This document shows, piece after piece, positions 34,372 to 47,829 of a DNA stretch of 64,000 bases. A program made the position numbers and the translations under genes. The notes under the pieces are model-generated. The model had not been told where the DNA came from. It worked only from the letters and a program-made list of their open reading frames with translations, and ran no database searches. The first letter of the stretch is position 1. Every line of letters begins with the position of its first letter. This DNA is from Druceiella hillmani (lineage: Eukaryota > Arthropoda > Insecta > Lepidoptera > Hepialidae): contig JAYKKI010000088.1 in NCBI GenBank assembly GCA_039881145.1, positions 4,692,001 to 4,756,000 of the forward strand, written 5' to 3'.

Positions 34372-34497
34372 GGGGTCGCGTAGTCGGCGCATGGCGACAC
34401 GTTGCCATACCGTACACTCTACTACATATAGACTATATATATACCTTAGTATAGCGTGGCGACCCGTCGCCACGGCAAGTGTCGCCACGCCAACGAT
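34372..34497. repeat. Nested GTGGCGAC/GTCGCCAC inverted repeats
   Basis: CGTGGCGACCCGTCGCCACG (34455-34474) is a palindrome with 9-base arms. Another inverse copy, GTCGCCACG, follows at 34481. An imperfect pair, ATGGCGAC and GTTGCCAT, lies at 34391-34408. Such nested pairs are typical of transposon ends. Confidence 0.7.
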
Positions 34498-34904
34498 CCG
34501 GTTTACACCTGCGCCTATAGATATTTCACATCAAAAACACAAGACAATTTTTGTGAAGACAATCGAATAATAAGAACTCGAGACAATTTTTATAAGGATG
34601 AAATAAATACGCAGCAAACGATGGCTACATTTGAGCGCCGCGCTATGCAATACACCGTCATCACTTGGTGGCGGCATCGTACGCTATCATTCAGTACGAC
34701 TCGCGAAATCTCCACTTCGTCTATGTGTTACGGCCGTTGTCGTTGACAACAAAAAACAGGCTCGGTGCGGGACTATTTATACATTTGCAGCGCAGAGTGC
34801 GAGAACTTTCCCCATATGTTCTATCTCGTTCATCGGTTCTATCCCAAGGGTCGGTCTCGAATTTAGTTTGTCGCCGTCTTTATCTTGGTATCGTATTCAT
34901 TTTC
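34498..34904. other. GC-richer region, identity unknown
   Basis: Overlapping open frames of about 96-113 codons exist on the plus strand (34456-35006), but the longest overlaps the antisense of a retrotransposon tail and none shows a domain. CAAGACAATTTTTGTGAAGAC and GAGACAATTTTTATAAGGAT form a loose direct repeat at 34541-34600. It may be a degraded element belonging with the palindromes to its left. Confidence 0.35.
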
Positions 34905-35108
34905 TTCTTCTTGGCACTGCAGCCTAGAGCAGGTCAGGGTCGTCCCAACGAGCTTTTTCCATTGAAGTCTAACAGGTGTTTCATGTTTCCAGTTGGTAAC
35001 TTTTAATATTTGTAAGTCATTCTCGACATCATCAAGCTATTTGAGTGGAGGTGTTCCCCGTTTTCTGGTATCCCCTGGCTTGTTGAAAGTTAGTAGCTTA
35101 GTCGGCTT
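34905..35108 (-). pseudogene. Degenerate C-terminal tail of a LINE ORF2
   Basis: In one minus-strand frame from about 35100, RKRGTPPLK, LDDVENDLQILKVTNWK and LQWKKLV follow the order of the conserved LINE tail R-x-R-G-R-P-x-x-R-W-x-D-D-V-E-x-D-L, then N-W, then W-R-x-x-V/L. A TAG replaces the tryptophan before LDDVE. Only the last 65 or so codons remain, as expected for a 5'-truncated copy. It is a different family from the jockey element. Confidence 0.65.
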
Positions 35109-35329
35109 GTTATCCTTTGATCTAAATACGATCTAAATATCTCATTCGGTTTGATTTGAATACGTAAAACTTTGTTTTATTGTACAGCATCGAGATAGAA
35201 CGTATTTAAAAACAATTCTAAAAAATTTACCAAAATAGAGCAGTGGTTCTTTTATTTTCAAAAATATAGAAAGAATAATTATGAAAAAACAGAGTTGCTA
35301 TAATATAACTTAAATATTACAGAAAAGCT
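35109..35329. other. AT-rich spacer
   Basis: Nothing recognised. Confidence 0.4.
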
Positions 35330-35578
35330 ATGTCGATTATCCTACATCACATAACTTTTGGAATGCTAACCATGTTTTCACGCACGTGAAAATTGTAATA
35401 TTAATATATTTAAGTTGTGGAAAATGAATATTAGTAAATAGTTTAACAGAAATGTTAGGCAGGATGCATAAATATTTCTGTTTAATAATTAACGATATTC
35501 CGCAAACGTTTATAAGTGGTTAAATGTTTACCGTACTCTTGCAATGCGAGTTCCACTCGTACTTGACAGGTGTTTTTT
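35330..35578 (+). repeat. Interspersed repeat, family L (tail copy)
   Basis: It ends with CCGTACTC...GCGAGTTCCACTCGTACTTG and GGTGTTTTTTT, the same tail form as 7265-7522. The 5' limit is uncertain. Confidence 0.5.
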
Positions 35579-36292
35579 TCTCTCTTTGTTTACTTCAATA
35601 GACTTGAAAATATTCCCTCCTCTGAATGAGAGGAGAACTTTAGAATCGTTTTTTCAATGACATCATCGATCGATTTCTCCAAGAAAGTCCCATTAATAAC
35701 AATATTTGTTGTATTTGTTATGAAATATATTAATTAAATCAATGATCAAAGATACATCCAAAACCTAATCCGTGCAAAATTGGCTGATAAAATCCGTCCG
35801 CTTAATATTCCTCGTATAAATGACACCAAATAAACGTGGCTACAGCAGAGCGAAACGTCGACATAGTCCCGTTAAATCTTTTTTATGTAATATTGACTAA
35901 TAACATCTAAACAAGCGAACTGCTGAATATTCGATTGGTCCAAAGGAATGAAGGAATGACGTCGCAGAGTTGATAGAGATTTCTTTTTTCTAGGAGTGTT
36001 AGACAAATAAGACGTACCGGATTCACGATAAGAAATGTTAAATGAAAAATCTGCGAGACAAATTTATCGATAATAGAACTGCAAGAGAAGAAGTACGGTA
36101 CGAATCTTAGATTTTGAAACGAAGTTCATGAATCAATTCGAGAACTTATTACATAGACAACTTATATTTTTACCAAGGCAAAAAGTATAATGAAGTCATT
36201 CGATATTGTGGACTTTAAAAGCGTAGGTTAATGCGCGACACCGACAAACTAATTTTGTCCGATAGAGTCGGTGATGTAGTTTTCCATCGACT

Positions 36293-36580
36293 CAATACAA
36301 ATGTTAAGAAGCGTGTACCGTGACTAACGCCCGTATGCACACACGGTCAGGATTCTCAGTCGAACTTACCGACAATTAAAAACCTATTTGATATGGATAC
36401 TTTGGCGATTGGACCATTCAATAAGGTACGTTCAGTAAAATAGACTTTTGTTTCGACTCGACTGATAATTAATGAAAAACAGGAATACGTTTTTAACTGC
36501 CAGTAAGCCCGGCTGACTGTAATGACCGTGTGTGGTGCATGTGGGCGTAAATGTCACCCGTCTCCGTCAGCTTGTATTCA
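36293..36580. mobile_element. MITE-like imperfect long inverted repeat
   Basis: Arms of about 90 bases (36293-36383 and 36489-36580) are inverted copies. CACACACGGTCA pairs with TGACCGTGTGTGG, TAACGCCC with GGGCGTAAA, and CCGACAATTAAAAAC with GTTTTTAACTGCC. A loop of about 105 bases separates them. The block is absent from the matching place in unit 2 (about 42.4 kb), which supports insertion. It has no coding capacity. The superfamily is unknown and a clean target-site duplication was not found. Confidence 0.6.
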
Positions 36581-38249
36581 ATCGTACGTTTTATTTTTCT
36601 TCGTCAGCCCCTTTTAACCTGTAATGTTCGAATTAGGTAGAGTCAGTAAGAGTTTCACCGATTCCTTTGTAGAAGCTTTTTAATGACACTGATTATTATC
36701 GGTGAAAATCAGCTCGAGAGTCTGCAGAGATATTATCCATTCTATTTAAAGGGTGGCTATATTATATCCCCAAAGATTGAATAAGATTATTGCTTACTTA
36801 ATTTTTTCTTTTTGGTTATTCGGTATAGTTGATCGTTTATTCCTTGTCCTTAATTATGACTCGAACTATTCTAGTAAAAGTAACGTTGGACACAATTTAA
36901 GTATTTCATTATTTAAGTATTATTAAAGTATATTAAAATTTATGTATAAAATTATTTTACTGTAGACTACAGAAATGTAGCATATATGTTAATCCAGGTT
37001 GTAATTTATTTTATTCCGTTTTTTTTCAAAATTCGTTTACACTCAGCATAGTGGAGTAGTTATGAAAAAGACACAATTTTGGTACGATCCCGCAGGAACC
37101 ATGCTCAGATTTTGAAATTTGTGTTACACGGTTTAAGTTAATATCTGCTAAAATTAAAGTTATAAAATTTTTCTTGGATATAGTTACTGCCTGATTAAAT
37201 AAGAACCCATTGGATATTATAAAATACAGATTGCTATCCTTCAAGAACAATTTAAGTTTTCGAGATAAAAGAATATTCTTTATATTATTCTGGGCTATAA
37301 TCTATTCATGTAAAAAAGTTTGTGCAGATCCTTCCATAAATTATGGAGTTATACAGCGCACATTCATCCATCCATACTTTTTAATTTTTAATATTATGAT
37401 ATTCATAGTTCACAATTTTTCGAATTTTTCCTTTGGTGTTTTTATTACTCTAACGGCCAGAAAGGTAAAAAATTGCCTTACTATCACCAAGTATCAACAA
37501 TACTCAGATATGAGTTAGATATACATGATATGCAAATAGTACAAAAAATAAGGTATATATAATATTTTCCAAATTTTAACCATCGTTATATTTTTTATTT
37601 AGCACGTTTGTAATTTCTGAATGTATACTGCTATTCGCGTTTACTTTGTGTTCGTGTGTCCATTCATCACTTTAAAAAGAATTAAAGAAAATGCATAGTG
37701 GACCAATTTATATGAATAAGTATCATTCGCTTTTTTGCTTTTTATCCGCATCTCTTAAACTATCAGTTTTTCATCAAACTCTCAATTCTTTATTCCCATC
37801 TCTCTCTAATTATTTCGATTGCTGGCCTTCCACATGATGTTTATCTATATTGTTTCTTTAAATTTCATTAAAGCTAATTTTGAATACTGATATGAACTGT
37901 GAATAAGCAAAACATATTTTTCATAATCTTACTATATTTAAAAAGTATATTTTAAAATTACTTTTATTAGTTATATCATAGTTTTATATGAAATAATTAA
38001 TTACTTAATATTTAACTATACCATTAAAACTCTTCTCCAAATTCATAAAAGTGTTCCTTTATTAATTAATCGTCAGATTCAGTTTTCATTAATCTTTATT
38101 GTTCATCGAAGTCTTAAATAAAGCAAGAGGTCAATAGATATCGGAGTAGTGTAATTCCACATACAAGCTATAAACTGAAAATACTTGAAATTTCGTTTGA
38201 CTTGTTCGATAGCGCCCCCGCCCACATTAAGTTCAAGCCCTCTCCAAGA

Positions 38250-38405
38250 CTGTAGATTAGCGTAGCGAGTACGTCACGTGAATACTAAATCACTATAGAC
38301 GCCGCCCTAGAGTATGGAAGCTTAATATTTGTAAACGAACTTACTAATATATCGATTGCAGGGAAAATATTTGCGCGTGGTGCATTAAATAAATTTTAGT
38401 TACTG
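38250..38405 (+). repeat. Core repeat family, block A copy 2
   Basis: It carries GTAGATTAGCGTAG, CACGTG (38275-38280), GTGAATACTAAATC, GAAGCTTAAT and TCGATTGCAGGG. Homology to the 44 kb copy extends upstream through GAATAAAGCAAGA-like sequence near 38110 and downstream past 38460. Confidence 0.8.
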
Positions 38406-39295
38406 AAAAATGTTACGAACATATACGCGTACTTTTTCAATTTTCTTTTTTGATGTAATTATACGATTTTCTTAGTTTAAGTATGATAGTATTTGAAAAT
38501 AACATTTTCACAAAAAATATTTACATTTTCGTCTGAGTGTTTTAATTTGAAATATTAGACTCAAGTAAATTTTTTGGTCAATCAAATCAATTTTATTTAT
38601 CCAACGATTTCATTGGAGCTATTAAAATTTGGCTGATATTTTCGATTCGACTAAAAAAATGAAACGTATTATGTGTAATGCAAAATTGAAAAACCAGAAT
38701 GTATTCAGGAAAGTACATATGATAAAAAATCCAACGTAATTTATGAAATATTATTTTGTTTATTAAAATCAAGCATACTCGTGAGAAATAACATTTAAAT
38801 CATCAATAATACGAGACTACCTATATATATCAATAAACAAAAATTGAAAAAAACATTAGTGGTTTTCTTTTTTTCGTATGAGCTTTTACAAAAAACTAAA
38901 GTAGCACAATATTTCCAACACTCAAACAACACACCCGACGCAATCATAGCTTTATTTCCGTATTCAAGTCAAGAAGTATTTCAAGGAGTACCATATTAAA
39001 TAGAAATTGTCTTGCACAGTAATGAAATGCACCCATCGTATAAAATAAACAAATATTATTTACATTGCGAACGCATTCACAAAGCAAATGAATATGTCAC
39101 TCAAAAAACGTAAATTTCAGGTTGATCGTTTCAATCTCACGTTTCATATTACAGTTAATTCATTACCAGACGAAATGACTTTAAATAAGAAAAAAAAACA
39201 ATTACCTTGTTTAACAATTACCATCTTTTGTTTATATGTACATCAATACACCTTATATCATAAACTATCTGAATATTGCCAAATATTTACCTAAT

Positions 39296-39450
39296 GGGGT
39301 GGTACATAAACTGAAACGCACCACGTCAACGCCAAACCATTCTCATGTCGGGATGCCGTCGCCCTTTTTGGATAAAGATGTAGCCGTCTCAGTGGCCACA
39401 TTCACATTACGATGGCTGTCGGATTCTTACCGGTTCCGAGTTGTGTTGAT
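39296..39450 (+). repeat. Core repeat family, block B copy 1
   Basis: It shares ACATAAACTGAAA, AACCATTC, GTCGGGATG, ATAAAGA and CGTCTCAG, in order, with 45335-45510. It is GC-richer than its flanks and lies about 1.05 kb after block A. Confidence 0.65.
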
Positions 39451-40871
39451 TTAAACTTACAAATGGGTGAACGCTAAATTTGTTATGCTTAAAATTTACA
39501 TAAGATGCACAATTCTATCCACACATGTTGTTTAAATAATAACGCTTGCAATTTCTGGAAAGAAAACTATTGTTTATATTAATGACTTCTTATACGGGAT
39601 TCTTCATCTCACATTCCATACCGAAGCATTAAAAGTAATTAAACTATGCAGTCTCTATAATTTAACATTATAGACATTCGAATATTGGATACTATGTTCA
39701 TGATCTACTACATAACTTAAATATAACGCTAAATGAAAGTACATAAATATACCTTTCTTAAATTTTCATTCCATGTCGAATAAAGAATCAGCATTAATGA
39801 AATATGAATGACATTTTTTAATTAAAATGGTATAAAATAAAATTTAAAAAGTTATAAACGAGAAGTACAAACTGGTATTTAAAAAAAATGTTACAAACAA
39901 AGGATAACAATCTATGGATAATATTCCTTAATATAAACTGTTGTATTTGCATTTTGTAAGAAATTGCTTTGAAAACAGTGATAGACGGTAAAATTTTAAA
40001 AGTAAATACGATTTAATGGTCATGCTTTGTAAACTACATTCTGTGATAACAATGTTTATTTAATATTTTAAATATAATGTAACTTAGGTTAATACAATAC
40101 TGGCATCCATCGCGTGTAGGGAAACCAAGTAAAGAATTCGCAGAACCAAAGAACACACTCCCTTTATTTAGAATATATTTTTTGTATGATAACATTTTGC
40201 GTCACGCACCGGCCATTTTTATTCCCCCTGAGATAGTCGCTCGTGATTGTGCTCCTATGAATAATTACAAAAATATTTGAAACATTTTATTTCTTGGTAG
40301 TTTTATTATACATTTTACAGATTTTCATCATCACTTTACAAGGGTAGTAAATTTGAGTTGGCTATGAATTAACACTTCTTCCACGTGGTCATTTATCCAT
40401 TATAAATATACCCTTATATTTATATAAATACAATGGTGATTTCGGGCTAACTTTTGGCCATTAATTATAAAATGAAATAGGTCTTTAATTATTTGATTGG
40501 CAGATCCTTTATACAGGTTTTCAGCTTGTAAGGCGTGTTGCGATATTCTTATGATGAAAATTTTGACACCAATTTTTACCATCCTGCAGGATCAAATTTC
40601 GAACATTGGTGAAATGTGTCTGTGCTTATTTGCTTACAAGATTTGTATGGTCTTTTTCAAGTTAAAAGTTGCGTTATGTTAATTTTTCCCACCCAAAAGT
40701 CTGACCACTTTTTTCCTTCTTAAGGGTTGAAATTTAACCGTTCCAATAGTGCGTTGTGAATGAAAAAAAAAATAAAATTCTGTTCAATACCATTTATAGA
40801 AAAATCTACCAAGCCATAGTCGCGAACAGTAAACAAATGGTTATTAGTATTAGGTAGGATACTTTTTTTAT

Positions 40872-40955
40872 TGAATATATTTGGCGTTATTTTTGTAGAA
40901 ATTCATTTTTATTAAATATATTTGTATATATTTGGCGTTATTTTTGTAGAAATTC
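40872..40955 (+). repeat. Two-copy repeat of a TTTGGCGTTATTTTTGTAG unit
   Basis: ATATTTGGCGTTATTTTTGT followed by AGAAATTCA occurs twice, about 50 bases apart. A third copy, with TAATTTTATAG, is at 4162-4192. Confidence 0.85.
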
Positions 40956-42445
40956 ACAAATTTACTTTTTTTGCAAAAAGTTCGAACAAGATTTCCTAAT
41001 TACAGATAGTTAGTGTATTCCCTAAAGCATAAATGTAAGAGGGTAGAGCGCGATGGAGGACTACGCTTAACCATAAGTCACCCTTTTGCTTAGTGAATAT
41101 ATCGCAAAGGGCTCAATTTAGGAAAAAATATTGTAATTTAATTCTCTACAAATTTTGGTGACGAATTTTTTTTCTGAAATCAATAATTTAGAAATTACAG
41201 CACCTTAAAGTTGGAAACTTTTTGTGTAGTTTACAATTCTCTACAAATTTAACGTAAGATGTTTTTCTCTAAAATTAACATTACAGAAATTATTGCGCAT
41301 TAATTATTTTAAACGCAGCCAAGCTTTAATTTGTCATAATCATTTTGAGAAGCTGTGATTTCGAAAGTACTGATTTGAGAGAAAAATATTTTATGAAAGC
41401 TTGAGGATGATATTGTGCTCCAGAAGTTTCGCAAAATATTTTGGAGGTATTTAATGAAAATGTTTTTTTGAAATGGGTACTGAAATTTAGAGCGCTCCTG
41501 CTGCGTCAATATTATTTTTTACTCAGGGGGACCAATAAATTATTTCCAATTGCACACATACACAACCGCAAAAAATTCCAAAAAAATTGGCATAATAGTC
41601 GACTTTTGTGTTAAAAAGATTTTTAAGAACTAAAAAAAACATTTTTCTCAAAGGTAGGAAAATTCTCGTCTTAAATCACACGCCAATTAAATGTTACAAT
41701 TCCAAAAACGGATACGTGGAATTACCATACGAGTTTCTTCATCTTTTTTCTCTTTTTATATTTTCCGATTAAAATTTTTTTAAACAATTAAACGCAAATA
41801 TGTTCTAAAGAAAAAACTAATTAATAAGAATATATTAATTGTTAACATAAGCAACACTTTACATTCCTAGCCTAACTTCATAGTTCGTCGATTTCTCCAT
41901 GCAAGTCTTATGGTTAACCATGTATCATATATTTGATATAACACAATGTTTTTTATAATATCATTGAACCGGGCCATGTCCAAAACTTGACTCCAAAAAT
42001 GTAGGACCCCATCACCTTAATACATCAAGTTAACATGGTTACAGTACAGCGAAGTATTTCTTTCCGATAGGAGTGTGAGACAAATTATATATATCAAGTT
42101 CGCTATAATGAAGGATGATTGCAGAATTTGAAAACTGTGAAACAAGTTTGTCGGTAATGAAACTACAAAAGAGAAAATATTATACGACTCTAAGATTATG
42201 AAACGGAGAAATCACAAATCAATCGGAAAATATGTTTTTATAGTATTGTCAATGCTAAAGATGCAATATGGCCATTCGATACGGTACACTATAAATATTT
42301 TATTAAATATTCAAATATTTTCTCATTGCGTTTCTTGTAGATCGTCATCATTGCGTTGTAAAAGCGGACTTTAAAAATGGATAAGGTCAGTTTAATTGTC
42401 TGCATGTATACTGTTTGTTCTATTCATGGGTGGCTTTATTAGATT

Positions 42446-42469
42446 ACCCAAGATCATACGATCTTGGGT
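42446..42469. repeat. 10-bp palindrome
   Basis: ACCCAAGATC, four bases, then GATCTTGGGT. It is absent from unit 1 at the matching place (about 36.76 kb). Confidence 0.9.
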
Positions 42470-43763
42470 CTTAGGGAAATGAATGCTTACTGTAATAATT
42501 TCTTTCTTTATAGTTAATCCATTTATTGGCTGATCGTAGTTATGGCTCCATTTATTGTGTTAAAAATGGTGTTGAATACAATTTCAAAATTTTACTAGTT
42601 TAAAAAAAACTATATTGGAAAAACTATATTTTACTAGTTTCCGCGTTTTTATTTGACAAATTCAAGCTATACATTATGTCTTCCAATTTTGTCTAAATCT
42701 GTTAGCGTTTATGAATAACATCGTGATAGGTTTATAAAAGGGTGGCAATGTTGTATGCCGTCTCACGGAAAACACTCTACGATTTGAAAATTCGGGACAT
42801 AGCAATTATATATTCTCAAAATAAAATATGTAGAATTATTTATACAGGCAACATTTAGTGGTCAAGTAGGAATGTAATGATTTACCGAGCAAATACTATG
42901 AGAAACAAAATTAAGATGTAACCTGTTTCTTTAAGGCAATAAAATCAACATAAAATTCACTGGAACAAATGCATTGGCGTAAGTTTTAAAAAAATCGAAG
43001 CAAAAAAAGAAAGATTGAAAATTTTTCGAGCTTCAAATAATAAATTATATGCTTATATTTGAATTAGAATTCGCACAAAAATACAAACACTTATCCAGTG
43101 CCGTCTTTTATTTCGTTTATCTCTCTCACTGGAATTGAATTAGTAATAGTCTCACATGACGAGCAACAGTGAAATAAGATGCGCACAAAATTATATTTTA
43201 TGTCGTTAATAAGGAGAACCGAGGAGACGTTGTCATGCACAAATCTCGGCAGATTAACAGGAGCCGTGCGCAATTCTTTTTAAAATTTTTTTAAATAACA
43301 TTTCCTTATTAATATTTTTTTACTGCACATAATTCAAATGATGGCCTTTCAATTGTAATGTCGCATTAATTAACTATTTCTTTAAGGCAATTTTGGATAT
43401 TTACATGAACTATAAATAAATAGAGGTTAGATTGATTAATTTCAAACGAGGTCAAGGTTACTTTTAAAAAAGTGTATGTTAACATAATGAAATTGAATCC
43501 ACAAAAATTAATAACATTTCTTTAGATTTCATTAACACTTATTTCGAATAAGAACATGAATTTTAAATTAATATGAGGTACGTTTCAAGATTAGAATTTG
43601 GTTTTATATTCATTAGGGTAGAGGGTATTTTTAAAATTAATTTAATCGAAATCATTTTAAAAATGGCACATTTTAAGCTTTTTTCCCAATTTTGTACCAA
43701 AGTCTTAAAATTGTTTCTTCATCTTAATACGCGAGATAAATTTTACCTTTCTCAATAATACAA

Positions 43764-43768
<5 letters not shown>

Positions 43769-43846
<78 letters not shown>
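43769..43846. repeat. (TA)n microsatellite
   Basis: About 39 uninterrupted units. Confidence 0.97.
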
Positions 43847-43848
<2 letters not shown>

Positions 43849-44189
43849 CTCCAGGAGATTTCTTCACAAAAGAAAATCTCTTCCCATAATAAATAATATT
43901 TTTTACATAATTTATGCTGACTTCCACAGGGAGACAATCATAAATTCAATCAAATAAAACGCAAAATGTTGACCTTCAGGATTGTCCCCAATTTCATAAA
44001 TTGTTGACCTTTTATTTTTTAATTGGTTCAATTTGAAACTATTCAATTTCTGTAAATCATTTGAAGTCCTGAATAAAGCAAGACGTCAATAGAAAGTGTG
44101 ATTCCACAGATAAACTCTCAGCTGATAACACTCTGAATTCCATTCGACTTTTTCAATGGCATCCCTGGCCACATTAAATCCACGCCCAC

Positions 44190-44355
44190 CTCTCCAACCC
44201 TGTGGGATAACGTAGAAACTACATCACGTGAATATTAAGTTGCTGTAGACGTTCGCCCTAGAGTACGGGAGCTTAATGTTTATGAAGGAGCTTACTAAAG
44301 CATCGATTGTCGAGAACGTATGGGCACGCGGTGATGCATTAAATATATTTTGAAC
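44190..44355 (+). repeat. Core repeat family, block A copy 3
   Basis: It carries GGATAACGTAGAAACTACAT, CACGTG (44225-44230), GTACGGGAGCTTAATG, AAAGCATCGATTGTCGAG and a following GGTGATGCATTAAAT that matches GTGGTGCATTAAAT of copy 2. Confidence 0.8.
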
Positions 44356-45334
44356 ACAGAAGAATGTTACTGGATTTCTACGTATTTTTTTGTTTTTATT
44401 ATTCGATGTAGTTATGCAGTTTTGTTAGCCTTGGTTTGTTGTTCTATAGATACTTTAGAAATTATTCATTTTCCCGAAAATATTTATATTTACATTTGGA
44501 TGTTTTGTTCGGATAGTTTACCAGAAATTTCAGTTTTCTATCAAAAAATCACCTCACAATTATTTGAGTACTTAATATTTCAGCCATATCTTCGACATGA
44601 AAGACTTCATTGAGATATATTGAACAATGTGGTATAGAAAAAACGGAATGTACTTAACTGGCCTCTTGGAAAAGCGCATATAATTAACTGTTCAGCGCGA
44701 TTTACACAAAATTACTTTGCTTATTGAAATCGGGCATGTACATGAATATTGATATTCTCACCATGAGACTATATCAGTAGAAATACAATTATTTCAAAAA
44801 CTATTGGAAGTTATTGATAACTTAAATGCGATAATATTTTTACAATGAAATAAACTATAACTTTCTTTAAAAATCTTGACAAGTTTTTTAAGAAGTTTAT
44901 AAGGTTTATTTAAATTAAAGCATTATTTCTATGCAATCATTGAAACTAAGAACACTGAGGTATCTGTAATTTAACTTCACTATTGGACAATTATTTTAAT
45001 TAATCACTTGGAATAAACTGACACTACCCGTATCTGTCTGGTGTAACCATTATATATATTCGCAAAACAACTTGAATATGAAAAAAAATCCCTCGTAAAA
45101 TGTGTTGAGTTACTACATTTCAAAAATATCTAATTGAAATCTATAGAAGATTTCAATCGCAATTGGAATAATATTTACTTGTAAACTGATTACTGGATTT
45201 TAAAGACTTGCTCAGAATTTGCATATCACTAAATAATTCAAACCAAATATTTGACAAATTTCAACTTTTTTTATAAATACATCCATAAAACTCGTATCAT
45301 GTTCTGCCCGAAAATTCCGAAATAAGTAATGTGA

Positions 45335-45510
45335 GCGACATATAAACTGAAAGCGCTAAGACAACACTCAACCATTCATCGTTACTATTACGTCGGGATG
45401 TTATCACCGTTTTGCATAAAGACCTTCACGTGGGACGTCTCAGCAGTCATATTAATGGCGCACGTTGGCTGTACGATTCCGAGAGTCTCATAGTTATATT
45501 CATTTAAACC
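45335..45510 (+). repeat. Core repeat family, block B copy 2
   Basis: It is collinear with 39296-39450. Its TTATCACCGTTTTGCATAAA also occurs inverted at about 50556-50575. Confidence 0.65.
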
Positions 45511-47829
45511 TATCAATGGATGCTGGTTAAACCTATTTCTCCTTTAATATTTATACCTAATGCAAAACTTTATTGACTCATGAAGTTTAAATGATAATGC
45601 ATGTGATTTATGATATGAAACCTTTTTGGTATATGTAAATGAGTTCTTTTCTGTATCATCTATGTATACCTATTAGGTATATATAAATCAATTATACTGC
45701 GTTTTCATTTACTCAAGCGTTGTAAATAGCCAATTTATTGCAGCCCATATAGAGTAACAGAACAAATATACAAACCTTCAGCACTATTTTTCTAATCTCT
45801 GTTATATATTGTCTTAATTAATATTACAGATACAACAATTTGTATGAATGGAAGTATGGATAGATGCATGTTTGTTGCACTGTAACTCCGTAATTTTTAA
45901 AGAGATTTAATTAAAATTCTGCATATGAATATACAAGTGCATGGATTAATATATGTTTGCATTCTGAAACCTGAATTAGGTCCTGAAAGATAGCATCTAT
46001 CTTTTACTCTGTTCAGTACGTTCCTACTTGATCACGTATTATTGTCTATGAGGAGATTTTAGCGTTAATACATTAACTCATACCGTGTATCCTGAATATC
46101 TAAAGCTGACCACGATTTCCATGGGATAGCTTACAAAATATTCTTCCTTTAACACCCCGATTACGACGTCACTACTGAAAGCGAAGCAATTTTGAAAAAA
46201 TTGAAAAAAATAAATTAATACTGGATTGAAATATAGGCCAGGTTACTGAAGTCTACAAGATCGAAATAGGTGGCAAAAGCTCCTAATTTCAATCTAATGC
46301 AAAAGTTGAACAATGAAATTCACTTTTCGTTATTTTTTATTCTATACTGAAAAACGAAATTACGAATTATTGAAATGTGAATGATGGTTTTACATCAAAG
46401 TAGTATAAAATGAAAATTTAGAAGTCACACAATAAAATCAACCAATGATATTTGTTAACATAAACTATTCTATATATATTTTAAAACGAATTCCCTTTAA
46501 TAATGACAAAGAATAATACTTGGAACAAGACTGTGTAATTATGAATGTATATACAAATTAATGGCGGTATGTGTTTGATAAGTTATCAACGTGTTGGTTA
46601 AATATTGTGATTATATATATTATTTAACGTTTGAATATAACGCAGTTTAATGTAATGTGTTATTTGCATTTATCATGGAGACTTACCTCATACCTAAATA
46701 GTCTATATTCTTTTTATTACAAAAACGGTTTTTTTTATATTTCCACACTCCAAGAATTTTCTTATATAAAATCATTAGAAATTATATAAAAATCGTTATT
46801 AAGTTAAACATTGTAAGAAAAAGTTAAAATAGAAAGGTTAAAAACCGTAGACAGTAGAGACAAGGGGTATTTAGTTTGTGCCAAAGAAAATTCGCACAAA
46901 ACCGAGATCGAGAACAGTTACCGAATAAAAAGAAAGGGAGTTTTGGTAGAAAATTATTTTTAAAAGTGAAACATTTGAAATATAACCGTGAAAATCAATT
47001 GGCTTTTATAATGACATTTAACAAATGGGCATATAAAAGTATCACCAAAATCGGTCTAGAATTGCGACCCGATTCTTTTCAAAAATGTATATTAAAAGCT
47101 GATTAGTTATAAAATTACGTGATTTATAATTACTTCTGTCGTCAAAAACCAAAGCTGTTGCGCTGGTTGATAATCATTCACACACACAATTATGAGGTAC
47201 CAATTACATCGCAGTAGAACATTTTTATACATAAACCAGCAACCGTTTGCGACTTCTGCGACGTCCGCTTTGAATCTGCAATTTACCTTGAAGATTTTTG
47301 TACAGAGCCTGATTTTTATTAATCAGTTATGTCCGGTATAACTCTCGACTTTTATAAGATAAAGGTGAGTTAAATTTTGAATTGAATCCAAACATTGAGG
47401 AAATACGTGTGTGATTATTTGTTTAGTAGATTTTTATATCGTGATTCATTTTAAAATGCGTGGTGTATTATTTTTTCCCTAGAAACTTTGGGTTCTCTTT
47501 TGTTCCTCAAAGGAGTTATATTTTAATAACCTCATATCTGCTTTAGTGAATCTGTCAATTGAGCTGTAAAAAAACAGTAAAGAATTAGTTATTATTAAGG
47601 TAGTTATTGATATTTGTGTGAAAGGAAATAGTATTAATATAACTCCACGTTGCGGGCAAAACCATGCTCCAGGCGCCATTTTGTAAAATGTTCTTTCTTA
47701 AATATTTAAAAAAAGGCTGTTATTCAAAAAATATAATCTTATTTATACAGTGTAAAATTCTTTACAATTTTTGCCCGAAGCATTTTTCTCTGAAATTGAT
47801 GTTTTGGAGATTGCAACGCCTTAATTTTG

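Larger units (their letters stand above)
35780..41510. repeat. Old tandem duplication, unit 1
   Basis: It aligns in patches and in order with 41950-47970. Pairs include TGGCTACAGCAGAGCGAA with TGGTTACAGTACAGCGAA (35840 / 42039); TAGGAGTGTTAGACAAAT with TAGGAGTGTGAGACAAAT (35992 / 42069); GGGTGGCTATATTA with GGGTGGCTTTATTA (36751 / 42428); block A; block B; and an AATATTTTATGAAAG-type segment at 41387 / 47930. Between patches the match is weak, so the duplication is old. No intact gene lies within. Confidence 0.6.

Noticed and set aside
34631..35006. Plus-strand frames of about 100 codons in GC-richer DNA
   Set aside because: They overlap the antisense of a recognisable LINE tail and show no domain.
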